Assembly (NCBI GenBank): GCA_022823165.1 | Contig: JAJDXR010000046.1 | Coordinates: 47,128-111,127 of the forward strand | Direction: 5' to 3' | DNA: 64,000 nucleotides | DNA from: Anaerolineae bacterium | GTDB taxonomy: Bacteria > Chloroflexota > Anaerolineae > Aggregatilineales > Phototrophicaceae | In this document: positions 20,604 through 29,009 of the stretch, piece after piece | Numbering within the stretch: position 1 is the first letter of the stretch | Layout of the letters: each line of letters starts with the position of its first letter | Notes under the pieces: generated by a model | What the model saw: the letters and a program-made list of their open reading frames with translations, nothing else | What the model was told of the DNA's origin: nothing | Database searches by the model: none | Position numbers and translations under genes: made by a program

Positions 20604-21287
20604 ATGAAAACAAGTATCGCGGTCGCCACCACTGCCCAGGCCTTAGCTATCGCAAACGTCGCTGCCGAAGCGCTCTCGGCTCATATCGACGCCGGCAGCC
20701 CGCGAGCGCGGCGCATCCTGGCTGCCGGCGGCGCCTTCGCGGCGATTGCGGACAATCAGGTGGTCGGTTTTGTCAGCAACTTTATAACGCGTGACGCGCG
20801 CGGCGGCCGCCGCCTCGAGCTTGATTTGCTGGGAGTCTCGCCGGCCTGGCAAGGTCGTGGAATCGGCGCGCGACTCGTCGGCCGGAGTCTGCAAGCGGCG
20901 CGCGAATCAGAAGCGACTACTGTGCGAGCGCTGGTCCGCTGTGACAATGTCGCTATGCAACGCATCTGCTCAAGACAGGGTTTTGAACGTTCAGTACATG
21001 CCAGTCAACTGTGGATTAGCCAAGCGCGAAAGCCGGCCGCAAAGGCTCGTGGAATGACAGCCGCGCGGATTATCGCAGTTGAGACCTTGACCTACAGCGG
21101 CTATTGGCTGGAGGGCGAGCTCAGCCAGGGCGCGATTGACGACGCTCGCCGGTTGCTGCGCGCGCATCCAGAGCGGTCGCTGATCGGCGCTGTCGTCCCC
21201 GTATTGGACCGGATAAGGATCGACTTGCTGCGAGCAAACTCATTCGCGCCAATGGGCGACTTCCACTGGTGGACGCTTAGGCTATGA
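20604..21287 (+). CDS. GNAT family N-acetyltransferase
   Basis: The start at 20604 follows AAGGAAA and gives 227 aa. Residues about 1-150 form a GNAT domain with the acetyl-CoA loop visible as SPAWQGRGIGARLV, preceded by LDLLGV on beta-4. The remaining 75 residues look like a second, degenerate acyltransferase half or an accessory domain. Substrate unknown. Its 3' end overlaps the convergent oxidase gene by 11 bp. Confidence 0.85.
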   Translation: MKTSIAVATTAQALAIANVAAEALSAHIDAGSPRARRILAAGGAFAAIADNQVVGFVSNFITRDARGGRRLELDLLGVSPAWQGRGIGARLVGRSLQAARESEATTVRALVRCDNVAMQRICSRQGFERSVHASQLWISQARKPAAKARGMTAARIIAVETLTYSGYWLEGELSQGAIDDARRLLRAHPERSLIGAVVPVLDRIRIDLLRANSFAPMGDFHWWTLRL

Positions 21288-22425
21288 AGCGCCCGATCTT
21301 GAAGAGGCTGTCGTTGTGAGGCGTGGCGCCATCCAGCGCGATATCGGCCAGCATCTTGCCAATCGTGGTGCTGAACTTAAAACCGTGACCGCTGAAGCCG
21401 GCGCCAATGACCAGGTGCGCGCGCTGCGGGTGTTTGTCCACGATGAAGTGTTCATCCGGCGTTTGCGTATACAAGCATATGCGGCTCTCGCGAACGGGCG
21501 CATCGGCAATGCCCGGGATATGCGCGCGCATGAAGGGGCGCAAAGCCGCGACATTTTCCGCGTCCGGCTCACGGCTGATTTCTGAGGGATGCCTATAGGC
21601 GGGGCCGCCATGGAAGGCAATCTTGAAGCCCGAGCCGCCGTGCGCAGGAATGCCGTAAATCGCTTCCGGAAACCGGCTGCTGACATGGGCGATCCAGACG
21701 GGGCAATTTTCAGCTTCGAATGGCGACTGGTCCGCCGGCGCCATAAAGTTCAGTTGACAGCGCAGCGGCGCCAGAGGCAGGTCCAAGCCCGTTCCCTGCA
21801 ACAGCCGCTTTGCCCAAGCGCCCGCGGTTGCGATAAGGACAGCTGCGGAAAAGCTGCCATCCGGGGTCGAAACTTCTACACTGTCAGCCTGCGCGCGAAT
21901 CGCCGTAAGGGGCGTGTTGTCCTTGACGACTGCGCCATTGGCTTTGGCCAGCTTGACATGGCCCAGCACTGCTTTCGAGGCTTTGACATAGCCACTGTCC
22001 GGCTGGTACAGCGCTTTGAAATCCCCCGGCAGGCGGAATTGAGGGAAGCGTCTGCTCGCCTCGGCTGGACTGAGCAGCTCATAGCGCAAGCCGCTGGACC
22101 GCATCGCTGCGATAGTGGCTTCCAGCGAGGCGTCGCCGGCGGGACCAAAGTCAAGGCCACCGGTTTGCGCGACCAATTGCTCGCCCAGCTTGTCCTGCAA
22201 GGCAAACCAAAGCGGAAAGGTATCTTTAGCCAGCTCAACGTATTCAGGATGGTCATAGGCGTAACGGATGATGCGCGAATAGCCGTAGGAGCTGCCCAGG
22301 CGATGATCAAGCGCGAATTGTTCCAGCAGCAGAACGCGCTGCCCGCGCTCGCTCAAATAGTAGGCGGCGGCGCTGCCCATCGCGCCCGCGCCAATCACAA
22401 TGGCGTCAAAAGTTTTGTTCATCAC
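21277..22425 (-). CDS. Monomeric sarcosine oxidase / N-methyltryptophan oxidase (SolA-like)
   Basis: A 382-aa FAD-dependent amine oxidase of the MSOX/SolA family. The N-terminal dinucleotide fold has GAGAMGSAAAYYL, and HRLGSSYGYSRIIRYAY is a strong family block. The segment ICLYTQTPDEHF contains the Cys to which MSOX covalently binds FAD, and GFSGHGFKFS is the C-terminal signature. It probably oxidises an N-methyl amino acid such as sarcosine; exact substrate not decidable. Confidence 0.92.
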   Translation of the reverse strand: MMNKTFDAIVIGAGAMGSAAAYYLSERGQRVLLLEQFALDHRLGSSYGYSRIIRYAYDHPEYVELAKDTFPLWFALQDKLGEQLVAQTGGLDFGPAGDASLEATIAAMRSSGLRYELLSPAEASRRFPQFRLPGDFKALYQPDSGYVKASKAVLGHVKLAKANGAVVKDNTPLTAIRAQADSVEVSTPDGSFSAAVLIATAGAWAKRLLQGTGLDLPLAPLRCQLNFMAPADQSPFEAENCPVWIAHVSSRFPEAIYGIPAHGGSGFKIAFHGGPAYRHPSEISREPDAENVAALRPFMRAHIPGIADAPVRESRICLYTQTPDEHFIVDKHPQRAHLVIGAGFSGHGFKFSTTIGKMLADIALDGATPHNDSLFKIGRFIA

Positions 22426-22448
22426 ACCGGCTCTCGGCTGACTGCCGC

Positions 22449-23699
22449 TTAGATGGGTCGCTGCTCCAAAGCGGCGGCAATATCATCATCCTTGCGCACC
22501 ACCAAAGTTGGAATCTTCGCCAATTGTAACATGCCGCGCAGTTCGCTCGAGTCGAGGCGGGCGTTGAACGATTGCGGATCAACAAAGACGCATAGTGGGC
22601 GGATGCCACGGCGAATCATGACCTGCGCTTCGGTGATCCAGTCCATGTCCAGCGACGACGTTACGATCATCACCGTGGTGCCGCGCGTAAACTGGTGGGT
22701 CTCCAGCGACAGCATTTCCCGCAGCGTATGGCTGGAAGCGCTGCGCGCCACCGCCAGCGCTTGCAGAATATGGGTAAGCTGGCGATTGCCGCGATCAGGC
22801 TGGACGATCTGTCGATAAGGCGCATAGGCGGCGTAACCGACGACGCGCTCGTCATCAATAAAGTGCTTGGCCAGCGAGGCGGCGATGATGGCGCCATACT
22901 CCTCGGTTGAAGGCGGTATGCGAAAAGTAGACGGCGCTATACCGCTCTGCCGCATGCGCTGCGCAGCCGGATCCTCGACCAGCGATCCGGCCGAAAAGTC
23001 GCTGAAAAGCCAGATGTCCACCAGCGGATCCAATTCAAATTCCTTGACCATGATATCGCCGGTGCGCGCTGTCGAGCGCCAGTGGATGCGGTTGATGCTG
23101 TCTCCGGGCACGTAATCGCGTATGCTGCTGGCGTTGGTGGTGACCTGGTGAGTCAGTTGCCGTTGAGCGTCACCGCCGGACAAGAAGCCCATCGGCAGCT
23201 CAACCCGATTCAATTCCACCGTCATGGGATAAACAATCAGGCGATCGGTCGCGCCGATGCGGCGTGGCGAACGGAAGAGCCCAAAGGGATCGCCGGAAAC
23301 GACTGTGATGGGTCCCAGCTGGAAATCTCCCCGCAGGGCGCAGATGGTATTAACTTCCCAGGTATATTCCTTGCCGCTGACCAGCGACGGCGCGACATGG
23401 CTGGCTTGATGCCCCGGCAAGTCGGAGTGATCGCGGATTTCCAGCCAAAGTTTGGGGAGCAGACCTGTCTTGCGGATGCCGAAGGACTCCTGGAAGACGC
23501 GGCCGACTTGCGACCGGCGGGTACGGGTCGTGCGGCGCAGCCCGATGCCGCGCAGGGACAGCCATGTCCACGCAAAGGACAGGCACATGACCGCGCTTGT
23601 CACATAAGCGATGTTGAATAACTCGGCGCGGCCCGTGAACAAACCCGTCAGCAGGCTGATAATGATCAGAAGGTAAAGCGCGTTGCGGCGGCCGGGCAT
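22449..23699 (-). CDS. DUF58 domain protein
   Basis: A 416-aa membrane-anchored protein with two N-terminal hydrophobic segments and a C-terminal von-Willebrand-like DUF58 domain, marked by the motif INRIHWRSTARTGDIMVKEFE-like block near residue 205. DUF58 proteins almost always accompany MoxR AAA+ ATPases; here the MoxR gene is directly upstream, 6 bp away. Proposed family role: target or adaptor of MoxR-dependent assembly at the membrane. Confidence 0.93.
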   Translation of the reverse strand: MPGRRNALYLLIIISLLTGLFTGRAELFNIAYVTSAVMCLSFAWTWLSLRGIGLRRTTRTRRSQVGRVFQESFGIRKTGLLPKLWLEIRDHSDLPGHQASHVAPSLVSGKEYTWEVNTICALRGDFQLGPITVVSGDPFGLFRSPRRIGATDRLIVYPMTVELNRVELPMGFLSGGDAQRQLTHQVTTNASSIRDYVPGDSINRIHWRSTARTGDIMVKEFELDPLVDIWLFSDFSAGSLVEDPAAQRMRQSGIAPSTFRIPPSTEEYGAIIAASLAKHFIDDERVVGYAAYAPYRQIVQPDRGNRQLTHILQALAVARSASSHTLREMLSLETHQFTRGTTVMIVTSSLDMDWITEAQVMIRRGIRPLCVFVDPQSFNARLDSSELRGMLQLAKIPTLVVRKDDDIAAALEQRPI

Positions 23700-23705
23700 C
23701 TGACC

Positions 23706-24704
23706 CTACCGAACGGACGAACCGGGCACGGGCGTATTCTGCAGGATGTCCTGCACGATCGTTCTTGAGGTGATGTTTTTGATGCGAGCCGCCGGCCCCA
23801 CAATGATTCGATGCGCCAGCGTGACCTCGGCCAATGCCTTGACATCGTCCGGGATTACGAAGTCGCGCCCTGTCATGGCCGCGCGGGCTTGCGCCGTGCG
23901 AAACAGCGCCAGCGAGCCGCGCGGGCTGCTGCCCAGATAGACATCGGCATGGCGCCGTGAAGCATTTATGAGGTTGATGATGTACTGCTGCACTTCGCTG
24001 GCGACATAGACATCTTTGATCTGTTGCTGCGCAGCCAGTAATTCCTTCAAAGACACCACTTGCTGCAGATTCTGTATGGGATGCTGATACTGCTGAGACG
24101 CCAAAATCTTCAGTTCGTCAGCCGGCTGCGGATAGCCCATCTGAATGCGAACCAGAAAGCGGTCGAGCTGAGCCTCCGGCAAGGGAAAGGTCCCCTCGTA
24201 TTCGATGGGGTTCTGCGTCGCCATGATCAGGAAGGGATTGCTGAGACGGTAGGTAACGCCGTCAACCGTCATCTGCCCCTCTTCCATCGCTTCCAGCAAG
24301 GCGGATTGCGTCTTCGGCGTCGCGCGATTAATCTCATCAGCCAGGACAATCTGCGCCATGATGGGGCCGGGGCGAAACTCGAATTCGCGCGATTTGGGAT
24401 TGTAAATCGAAACGCCGGTGATGTCCGACGGCAGCATATCCGGGGTAAATTGAATGCGATTGAAGGTGCAGCCCACAGCGCGCGCCAAAGATTTGGCCAA
24501 CATGGTTTTGCCGACGCCCGGGATATCTTCCAGCAAGATATGCCCGCGGCAAAGCAGCCCCAGGGTCGTCAGCCGAATCTCGTTCGCCTTGCCCAGGATC
24601 ACCTGGCCGACGCTATTGCTTACCCGTTCCGCTATTTCTTGAACCGTTGCTGTCGATTGCCGAACCTGAGCCGTCCGCCTTGTCGCTGGGAATTGTTCGC
24701 CCAT
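23706..24704 (-). CDS. MoxR-family AAA+ ATPase
   Basis: A 332-aa ATPase thought to act as a chaperone in metal insertion or assembly of membrane complexes. Walker A is EDIPGVGKT, Walker B ADEINRA, with the family blocks [33 protein letters not shown] and LDRF. Forms a pair with the DUF58 gene. The region upstream is shared with the divergent roadblock/pyrG transcript; a lone TATACT can be seen there on the minus strand but no good -35. Confidence 0.97.
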   Translation of the reverse strand: MGEQFPATRRTAQVRQSTATVQEIAERVSNSVGQVILGKANEIRLTTLGLLCRGHILLEDIPGVGKTMLAKSLARAVGCTFNRIQFTPDMLPSDITGVSIYNPKSREFEFRPGPIMAQIVLADEINRATPKTQSALLEAMEEGQMTVDGVTYRLSNPFLIMATQNPIEYEGTFPLPEAQLDRFLVRIQMGYPQPADELKILASQQYQHPIQNLQQVVSLKELLAAQQQIKDVYVASEVQQYIINLINASRRHADVYLGSSPRGSLALFRTAQARAAMTGRDFVIPDDVKALAEVTLAHRIIVGPAARIKNITSRTIVQDILQNTPVPGSSVR

Positions 24705-25070
24705 TTATATCGTGTCCAACTGCGCAATCAGTCTGCGCTTAGTATAGCCGAATACAGGTTTGTCGCAGCTAACGCGCCGCCTGCGTTTAGGATTCGACAG
24801 GCCGCCCGCTTGCCGATTGGTCTTCAGCAAGTATAATGAAGCCCAGTCAGAAGCAATATGGCAAATTGAATGACTGTGCTTTCTGGCGCGAACTGTCGGC
24901 TCTATTCTCTTAGGCAGGAAACGCGATAAACGCGGTGTTCTCCCGCAGGGCTTTAGTTTGAGCCTGCCTTAAGTCAGTGGGGGTTGACCTGCTTTTGAAT
25001 TACTGGCAATCGCCAGTTGAAAATTGCGGACTCGTTTTTGCTGGCAGGTTTCAATGCCGAGGACAGAATC
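24705..25070. other. Divergent intergenic region between moxR and the roadblock/pyrG genes
   Basis: About 365 bp without a convincing gene. It holds the promoter listed at 24810-24837. The frame of the roadblock gene is open back to a TTG at 25017 without a ribosome-binding site, so I treat 24838-25070 as a long (about 230 nt) leader. No recognised riboswitch. Confidence 0.45.
24810..24837 (+). promoter_or_regulatory. Predicted promoter upstream of the roadblock gene and pyrG
   Basis: TTGCCG and TATAAT (perfect -10) separated by 16 bp. The only good promoter match before the roadblock gene. Confidence 0.55.
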
Positions 25071-25454
25071 TTGATCGCGTCTCGCGCGCAAAACCGCGCG
25101 CATCACATCGAACAGCGGCTTGATGCTTTGCGATTGTCCGGCGCCGACATTGAGGCGGCCGCCGTCATCAGCGTTGATGGCCTGATAATCGCCAGCGCCT
25201 TGCCCGAAGACCTGCCAGCGGATCGCGTGTCAGCCATGTCGGCGGCGATGCTGGCGCTCGGCGAAAGAATCGCGCAAGAATTGGGGCGCGGCGCGCTGGA
25301 TGAAGTTCATATTAAGGGCGATAATGGCTACGTGCTCATGACAGCCGTGAATGCCAATGCCGTACTCACGGCTTTGGCAGGGGAGGAAGCCAAACTTGGC
25401 CTCGCCCTCTTTGACATCAAGCGGGCAGCCCAGGCCTTGCGCGAGTTCCTTTGA
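25071..25454 (+). CDS. Roadblock/LC7 domain protein
   Basis: A 127-aa protein made of a single roadblock/LC7 fold: VISVDGLIIAS near residue 35, the alternating helix with AAMLALGERIAQELG, and the central GDNGYVLMTAV strand. I start at TTG 25071, seven bases after GAGGA, rather than TTG 25017. Bacterial roadblock proteins usually regulate Ras-like MglA GTPases or act in polarity; no such GTPase is in the window. It ends about 70 bp before pyrG and may be co-transcribed with it. Confidence 0.85.
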   Translation: MIASRAQNRAHHIEQRLDALRLSGADIEAAAVISVDGLIIASALPEDLPADRVSAMSAAMLALGERIAQELGRGALDEVHIKGDNGYVLMTAVNANAVLTALAGEEAKLGLALFDIKRAAQALREFL

Positions 25455-25505
25455 GTCCAATGCGCATCGCTGCGACCATGCGCCGCAGTCACAGAGGAGT
25501 ATTTC

Positions 25506-25526
25506 ATGGCAGGATGGACGAGTTGA
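25506..25526 (+). CDS. Putative six-codon leader peptide of pyrG
   Basis: AGAGGAG at 25493-25499 is the best ribosome-binding site in the area and sits six bases before an ATG whose frame reads MAGWTS then TGA at 25524-25526. The pyrG GTG begins one base later. This looks like a short leader whose termination feeds ribosomes to pyrG. It could instead mark a base error that separates an ATG from the pyrG frame. Confidence 0.35.
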   Translation: MAGWTS

Positions 25527-25527
25527 C

Positions 25528-27180
25528 GTGAAACCGAAATACATATTTTGCACCGGCGGGGTTGTCAGTTCGGTCGGCAAAGGGCTTACGGTCGCCGCTA
25601 TAGGTCGTATCCTTAAAGCGCGCGGACTGAAAGTGGCCATTCAAAAGTTGGACCCCTATCTCAATGTCGATCCGGGCACCATGAGCCCTTACCAGCATGG
25701 GGAAGTTTTTGTGACGTCGGATGGCGCCGAAACCGACCTTGATCTGGGACATTACGAACGTTTCGTTGATGAAAACGTCAGCCGGCTTTCCAATGTCACC
25801 GCCGGCCAAGTTTATCTGACCGTCATCGAAAAAGAGCGCAAGGGCGATTATCTCGGCGGCACGATCCAGGTGGTGCCCCATATCACCAATGAAATCAAGC
25901 GCTGCATCAAGCTGCTGGGCCAGCGCGCGGATGCCGACGTGGTCATCGTCGAGGTCGGCGGCACGGCTGGCGATATCGAGAGCCTGCCCTTCCTGGAGGC
26001 GCTGCGGCAGTTGCGCACTGAATTAAAGCGGCACGATACCATGTACGTGCATGTCACCTTTTTGCCGCATATCGGGGCGACTGACGAGCTGAAGACGAAA
26101 CCGACGCAGCACAGCGTCCGTGAGCTGCGCGGCATCGGCATCCAGCCGGACGTGATCATCGCCCGTACCGATTACCCGGTGAATGACGAAATCGTCAGCA
26201 AGATCGCGCTCTTCTGCGATGTCGACCAAGATGCGGTCATCCCCCTGCAGACTGCGGACAACATCTATGCCGTCCCGCTCATGATTGAAAAGCGCGGCCT
26301 GGGCGACTACATTCTGGATCGTATGCGCCTTGAGTCCGCCTCGCCCGACTTGCGCGAATGGGAAGGCATTGTCAGCAAGCGTCAGGCGGCCAAAGCGAAA
26401 TTGCGCATCGGCATTGTCGGCAAGTATGTCGAGTTGCATGACGCCTACATGTCGGTGAAGGAGTCAGTAATCCACGCCGCCGCGCAGCAAGACCAGAATG
26501 TGGAAATCCGCTGGATTCATTCAGGCGAGTTGGAAAAAGGCAAACGCCTCGAAGAACTTGGCGAATTGGATGGTCTCATTGTTCCGGGCGGCTTCGGCTA
26601 TCGCGGCATTGAAGGTAAAATCCTAGCCGCTAAATACGCCCGCGAGCATAAGGCGCCTTATTTGGGTTTGTGCCTGGGCATGCAGGTGATGTGCATCGAA
26701 TACGCTCGCAATGTGCTGGGGCTGGACGACGCCAACAGTGCCGAATTTGACGTCAGCACGCCGCATCCGGTGATTGATCTCATGTTGGAGCAGCGGGCGA
26801 TTACCGACATGGGCGGCACCATGCGGCTGGGCGAGTATCCCTGTGTATTGCAGCCCAATTCCGCGGCCGCGCAAGCCTACGGGACTGCGCAGATCCTTGA
26901 ACGCCATCGCCACCGCTTCGAGTTCAACAACGACTATCGCGAGATATTCGCAGCCAATGGCCTATACTTCAGCGGTTTGAGCCCGGATGGCGTACTGGTG
27001 GAAATCTCCGAGCTGCAAGATCATCCTTTTATGCTCGGCTCCCAATTCCATCCTGAATTCCTCAGCCGCCCAAATCGTCCGCACCCCCTGTTTTCAGCAT
27101 TCATACAGGCATCTGCCGAATACCGGGATGAAATGGGCAGATTCCGGGCCAAGTCGACATGGGGCGTCGACTCGGCTTGA
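25528..27180 (+). CDS. pyrG: CTP synthase
   Basis: Converts UTP to CTP with glutamine as nitrogen donor. I use GTG 25528 (VKPKYIFCTGG), which matches the family N-terminus and gives 550 aa; the frame is open further upstream but the extension is not family-like. The N-terminal synthase domain has GGVVSSVGKG (P-loop), LDPYLNVDPGTMSPYQHGEVFV and the GGTxGDIES motif; the C-terminal class I glutaminase has the Cys nucleophile in GLCLGMQ and the His-Glu pair in FHPEF. Only a weak AGGA precedes the GTG, so translation may depend on the short upstream frame. Confidence 0.97.
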   Translation: MKPKYIFCTGGVVSSVGKGLTVAAIGRILKARGLKVAIQKLDPYLNVDPGTMSPYQHGEVFVTSDGAETDLDLGHYERFVDENVSRLSNVTAGQVYLTVIEKERKGDYLGGTIQVVPHITNEIKRCIKLLGQRADADVVIVEVGGTAGDIESLPFLEALRQLRTELKRHDTMYVHVTFLPHIGATDELKTKPTQHSVRELRGIGIQPDVIIARTDYPVNDEIVSKIALFCDVDQDAVIPLQTADNIYAVPLMIEKRGLGDYILDRMRLESASPDLREWEGIVSKRQAAKAKLRIGIVGKYVELHDAYMSVKESVIHAAAQQDQNVEIRWIHSGELEKGKRLEELGELDGLIVPGGFGYRGIEGKILAAKYAREHKAPYLGLCLGMQVMCIEYARNVLGLDDANSAEFDVSTPHPVIDLMLEQRAITDMGGTMRLGEYPCVLQPNSAAAQAYGTAQILERHRHRFEFNNDYREIFAANGLYFSGLSPDGVLVEISELQDHPFMLGSQFHPEFLSRPNRPHPLFSAFIQASAEYRDEMGRFRAKSTWGVDSA

Positions 27181-27265
27181 CCGCTCAGTAGGCGCGGGCG
27201 GCGGGGCAGCCGTCCCGGTCTGCAGCAACGAATAGCCCTGAAGCCCTGAAGATGAGGTGTCATAG

Positions 27266-28309
27266 ATGTCCCTTCGAGACTTTATCGCCGCGATTCCCAA
27301 GGTTGAGCTTAACCTGCAGTTGACGGGCGCCTTGCGCCGAGAAAGCCTGCTGATGATCGCTCATCAGAATGGCGTCCCGGCGCAGCGGCAAGACTTTGAT
27401 AACTGGCTGGCCTTGATCGATCGGCCGGACTACTCGCGGCTGGATGAGATCGCCCGCGAAGCCGGCAGCTGGGTCATGTACCCCGAGGACATCGCGCTGG
27501 CTGTCTATGATATGGGCTTGGCGCTGTCGAAGCAGAATGTCCATTATGCCGAGGTTGCCGTGGCGCCGCCGGACTTCATCGGCGCCGCGCGCATGAATTT
27601 CGACACCTTTTTTGACGCCCTCAACGACGGCCGTGATCGTGTGCTGCGGGCTTGGCAGGTGGATTTGTCGTGGATACTGTCTATTCCCTGGGACAATCCG
27701 CGCTCGGGCGACGATGTGGCCCGCTGGGCGACCAGCGCCGCCGCTAAACTCGGCAATGTCGTTGGCTTGGGCCTCGCGGGAGTGGAAGGCGCGCAGCCGG
27801 TGGGGCAATTTCGCCGCGCCTTCGACACGGCCAGGAAGAAAGAAATCTATACCGTAGTCAACGCGGGCAGCAGTCTGGGCGCTGCGGGCGTCGACGATGC
27901 GCTTGCGGAACTGTCGCCGCATCGAGTGACGGATTCCTGGGGCCTTGCCGGGCAGCGCGCGACGCGCGACTTGCTGGCGGAAAACGAGATTCCAGTCATT
28001 GTCTCTTTGCACCGCGCCCAGCGGCTCGGCCTGATTGAGACCGCCGCGGATTACCCCCTGCGGCAACTGCTGGACAGCGGCCTGCAGATTCTGCTTTCAT
28101 CCGGTATGCCGTCGCTGTTGGGCGCTGACTTGATTGATGAATACGAACTGGCGGGCACAGCCTGCGGGCTGGATATCGAGGCGCTCATCGGGCTGATGCG
28201 GCGATCCATCGAACTGTCCTTCCTGGACACGGAACGCAAGGATAAACTGCTGCTGCGCTTCGACCGTGAAGTTAAGACAGCGCGCCGCAGGCTGCTCGCC
28301 GGCGACTGA
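27266..28309 (+). CDS. Adenosine deaminase-fold protein lacking all catalytic residues
   Basis: A 347-aa protein with the order of motifs of the adenosine/AMP deaminase family, but every key position is changed. The zinc-binding HxH is N16-x-Q18 (in VELNLQLTGAL). The HAGE motif is NAGS (N199, S202). The GHG histidine is replaced in RVTDSWGLAG, and the DDP pair is GMP (280-282). DEYELA near the C-terminus still matches. A metal-dependent deaminase is therefore very unlikely; a binding or regulatory role is possible. GAGGTG precedes the ATG; the gene follows pyrG by 85 bp on the same strand. Confidence 0.8.
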   Translation: MSLRDFIAAIPKVELNLQLTGALRRESLLMIAHQNGVPAQRQDFDNWLALIDRPDYSRLDEIAREAGSWVMYPEDIALAVYDMGLALSKQNVHYAEVAVAPPDFIGAARMNFDTFFDALNDGRDRVLRAWQVDLSWILSIPWDNPRSGDDVARWATSAAAKLGNVVGLGLAGVEGAQPVGQFRRAFDTARKKEIYTVVNAGSSLGAAGVDDALAELSPHRVTDSWGLAGQRATRDLLAENEIPVIVSLHRAQRLGLIETAADYPLRQLLDSGLQILLSSGMPSLLGADLIDEYELAGTACGLDIEALIGLMRRSIELSFLDTERKDKLLLRFDREVKTARRRLLAGD

Positions 28310-28355
28310 ACAAAGCCACTCCAAGTCACTCGACAGCGCTCGCCACGCGGACAGC

Positions 28356-28793
28356 CTATTCGACGGGCGTAACGGTGATATTGCCGAAGCCGCTGTCGTC
28401 GATGGGCAGCGTAATCAAGAGGCGACTGCCGCTATCCACCTTTGCCCGCGCTTCATGCCCCTTGACCGGCGCCGACAACTCAACATGACGCGTCACCGGG
28501 CCAAAGCGGCGTTCTTGCAGAAAATAGCGGGCGTCGGTCGGCGTGGCTTCGGGTTCAGTCCGCAGCGCCAGCGTCAGCACATTCGACTCCAGGCTGATTT
28601 CGATGCTGTTTTTGACCAGCCCGTCGATTGCCTGTGTGCAAATATGGAGGATGCCGTCCGCTTCGTACATATCAAGCGGAAGCTGTTCGGAACTGCTGGT
28701 GACGGTGCGGATGCCTTTTTCAACTGTCCTGGTGATTTGCTCGCCCAGATTCTGCAATTCTTTCAGCGGGTCGAATCGCGATTCGTTTGTCAT
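28356..28793 (-). CDS. Hsp20/alpha-crystallin-like protein
   Basis: A 145-aa small heat-shock-like protein. I start at 28791-28793 (MTNESRFDPLKEL), preceded by GGGAGA. The alpha-crystallin domain runs from about residue 45 (LPLDMYEADGILHI) to the end, with the typical strand order and FLQERRFGPVTRHVELSAPV in place of the usual ERxFGxFxRxxxLP. The C-terminal I-x-I/V anchor appears as ITVTPVE. Probably an ATP-independent holdase. Confidence 0.82.
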   Translation of the reverse strand: MTNESRFDPLKELQNLGEQITRTVEKGIRTVTSSSEQLPLDMYEADGILHICTQAIDGLVKNSIEISLESNVLTLALRTEPEATPTDARYFLQERRFGPVTRHVELSAPVKGHEARAKVDSGSRLLITLPIDDSGFGNITVTPVE

Positions 28794-28826
28794 GGGGTCT
28801 CCCAATATGCTTGCCACTCTTGAAAC

Positions 28827-28855
28827 ACTATACGCGCTTTCCTCGATTTTGTCGC
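28827..28855 (-). promoter_or_regulatory. Predicted promoter of the Hsp20 gene
   Basis: Minus strand GCGACA and TATAGT separated by 17 bp. I saw no CIRCE or other heat-shock operator beside it. Confidence 0.42.
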
Positions 28856-28949
28856 AAGCCATCGGCATGGACCTGGCGCGACTAGGCCCAATGCGGTAGC
28901 CGCCCTTGTCTCGGTCCCGGCGCGGCGAACTCTAGACTGGATCGAGTCA

Positions 28950-28977
28950 TTGACATCGCAAGCCTTTTGGTTATGAT
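28950..28977 (+). promoter_or_regulatory. Strong predicted promoter of pheA-asd
   Basis: Perfect TTGACA and TATGAT (5 of 6) with a 16-bp spacer, giving a leader of about 25 nt before the pheA ATG. The leader is too short for an attenuator. Confidence 0.75.
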
Positions 28978-29009
28978 TCGCCCCACTATAACGTAAAAGT
29001 GAGACAGCA

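Noticed and set aside
22449..24704. MoxR/DUF58 pair as part of a defence or novel system
   Set aside because: This is the common two-gene arrangement across bacteria; nothing unusual in either protein.
25351..25527. N-terminal extension of pyrG in the open frame upstream
   Set aside because: Overlaps the roadblock gene end, is not CTP-synthase-like and lacks a ribosome-binding site.
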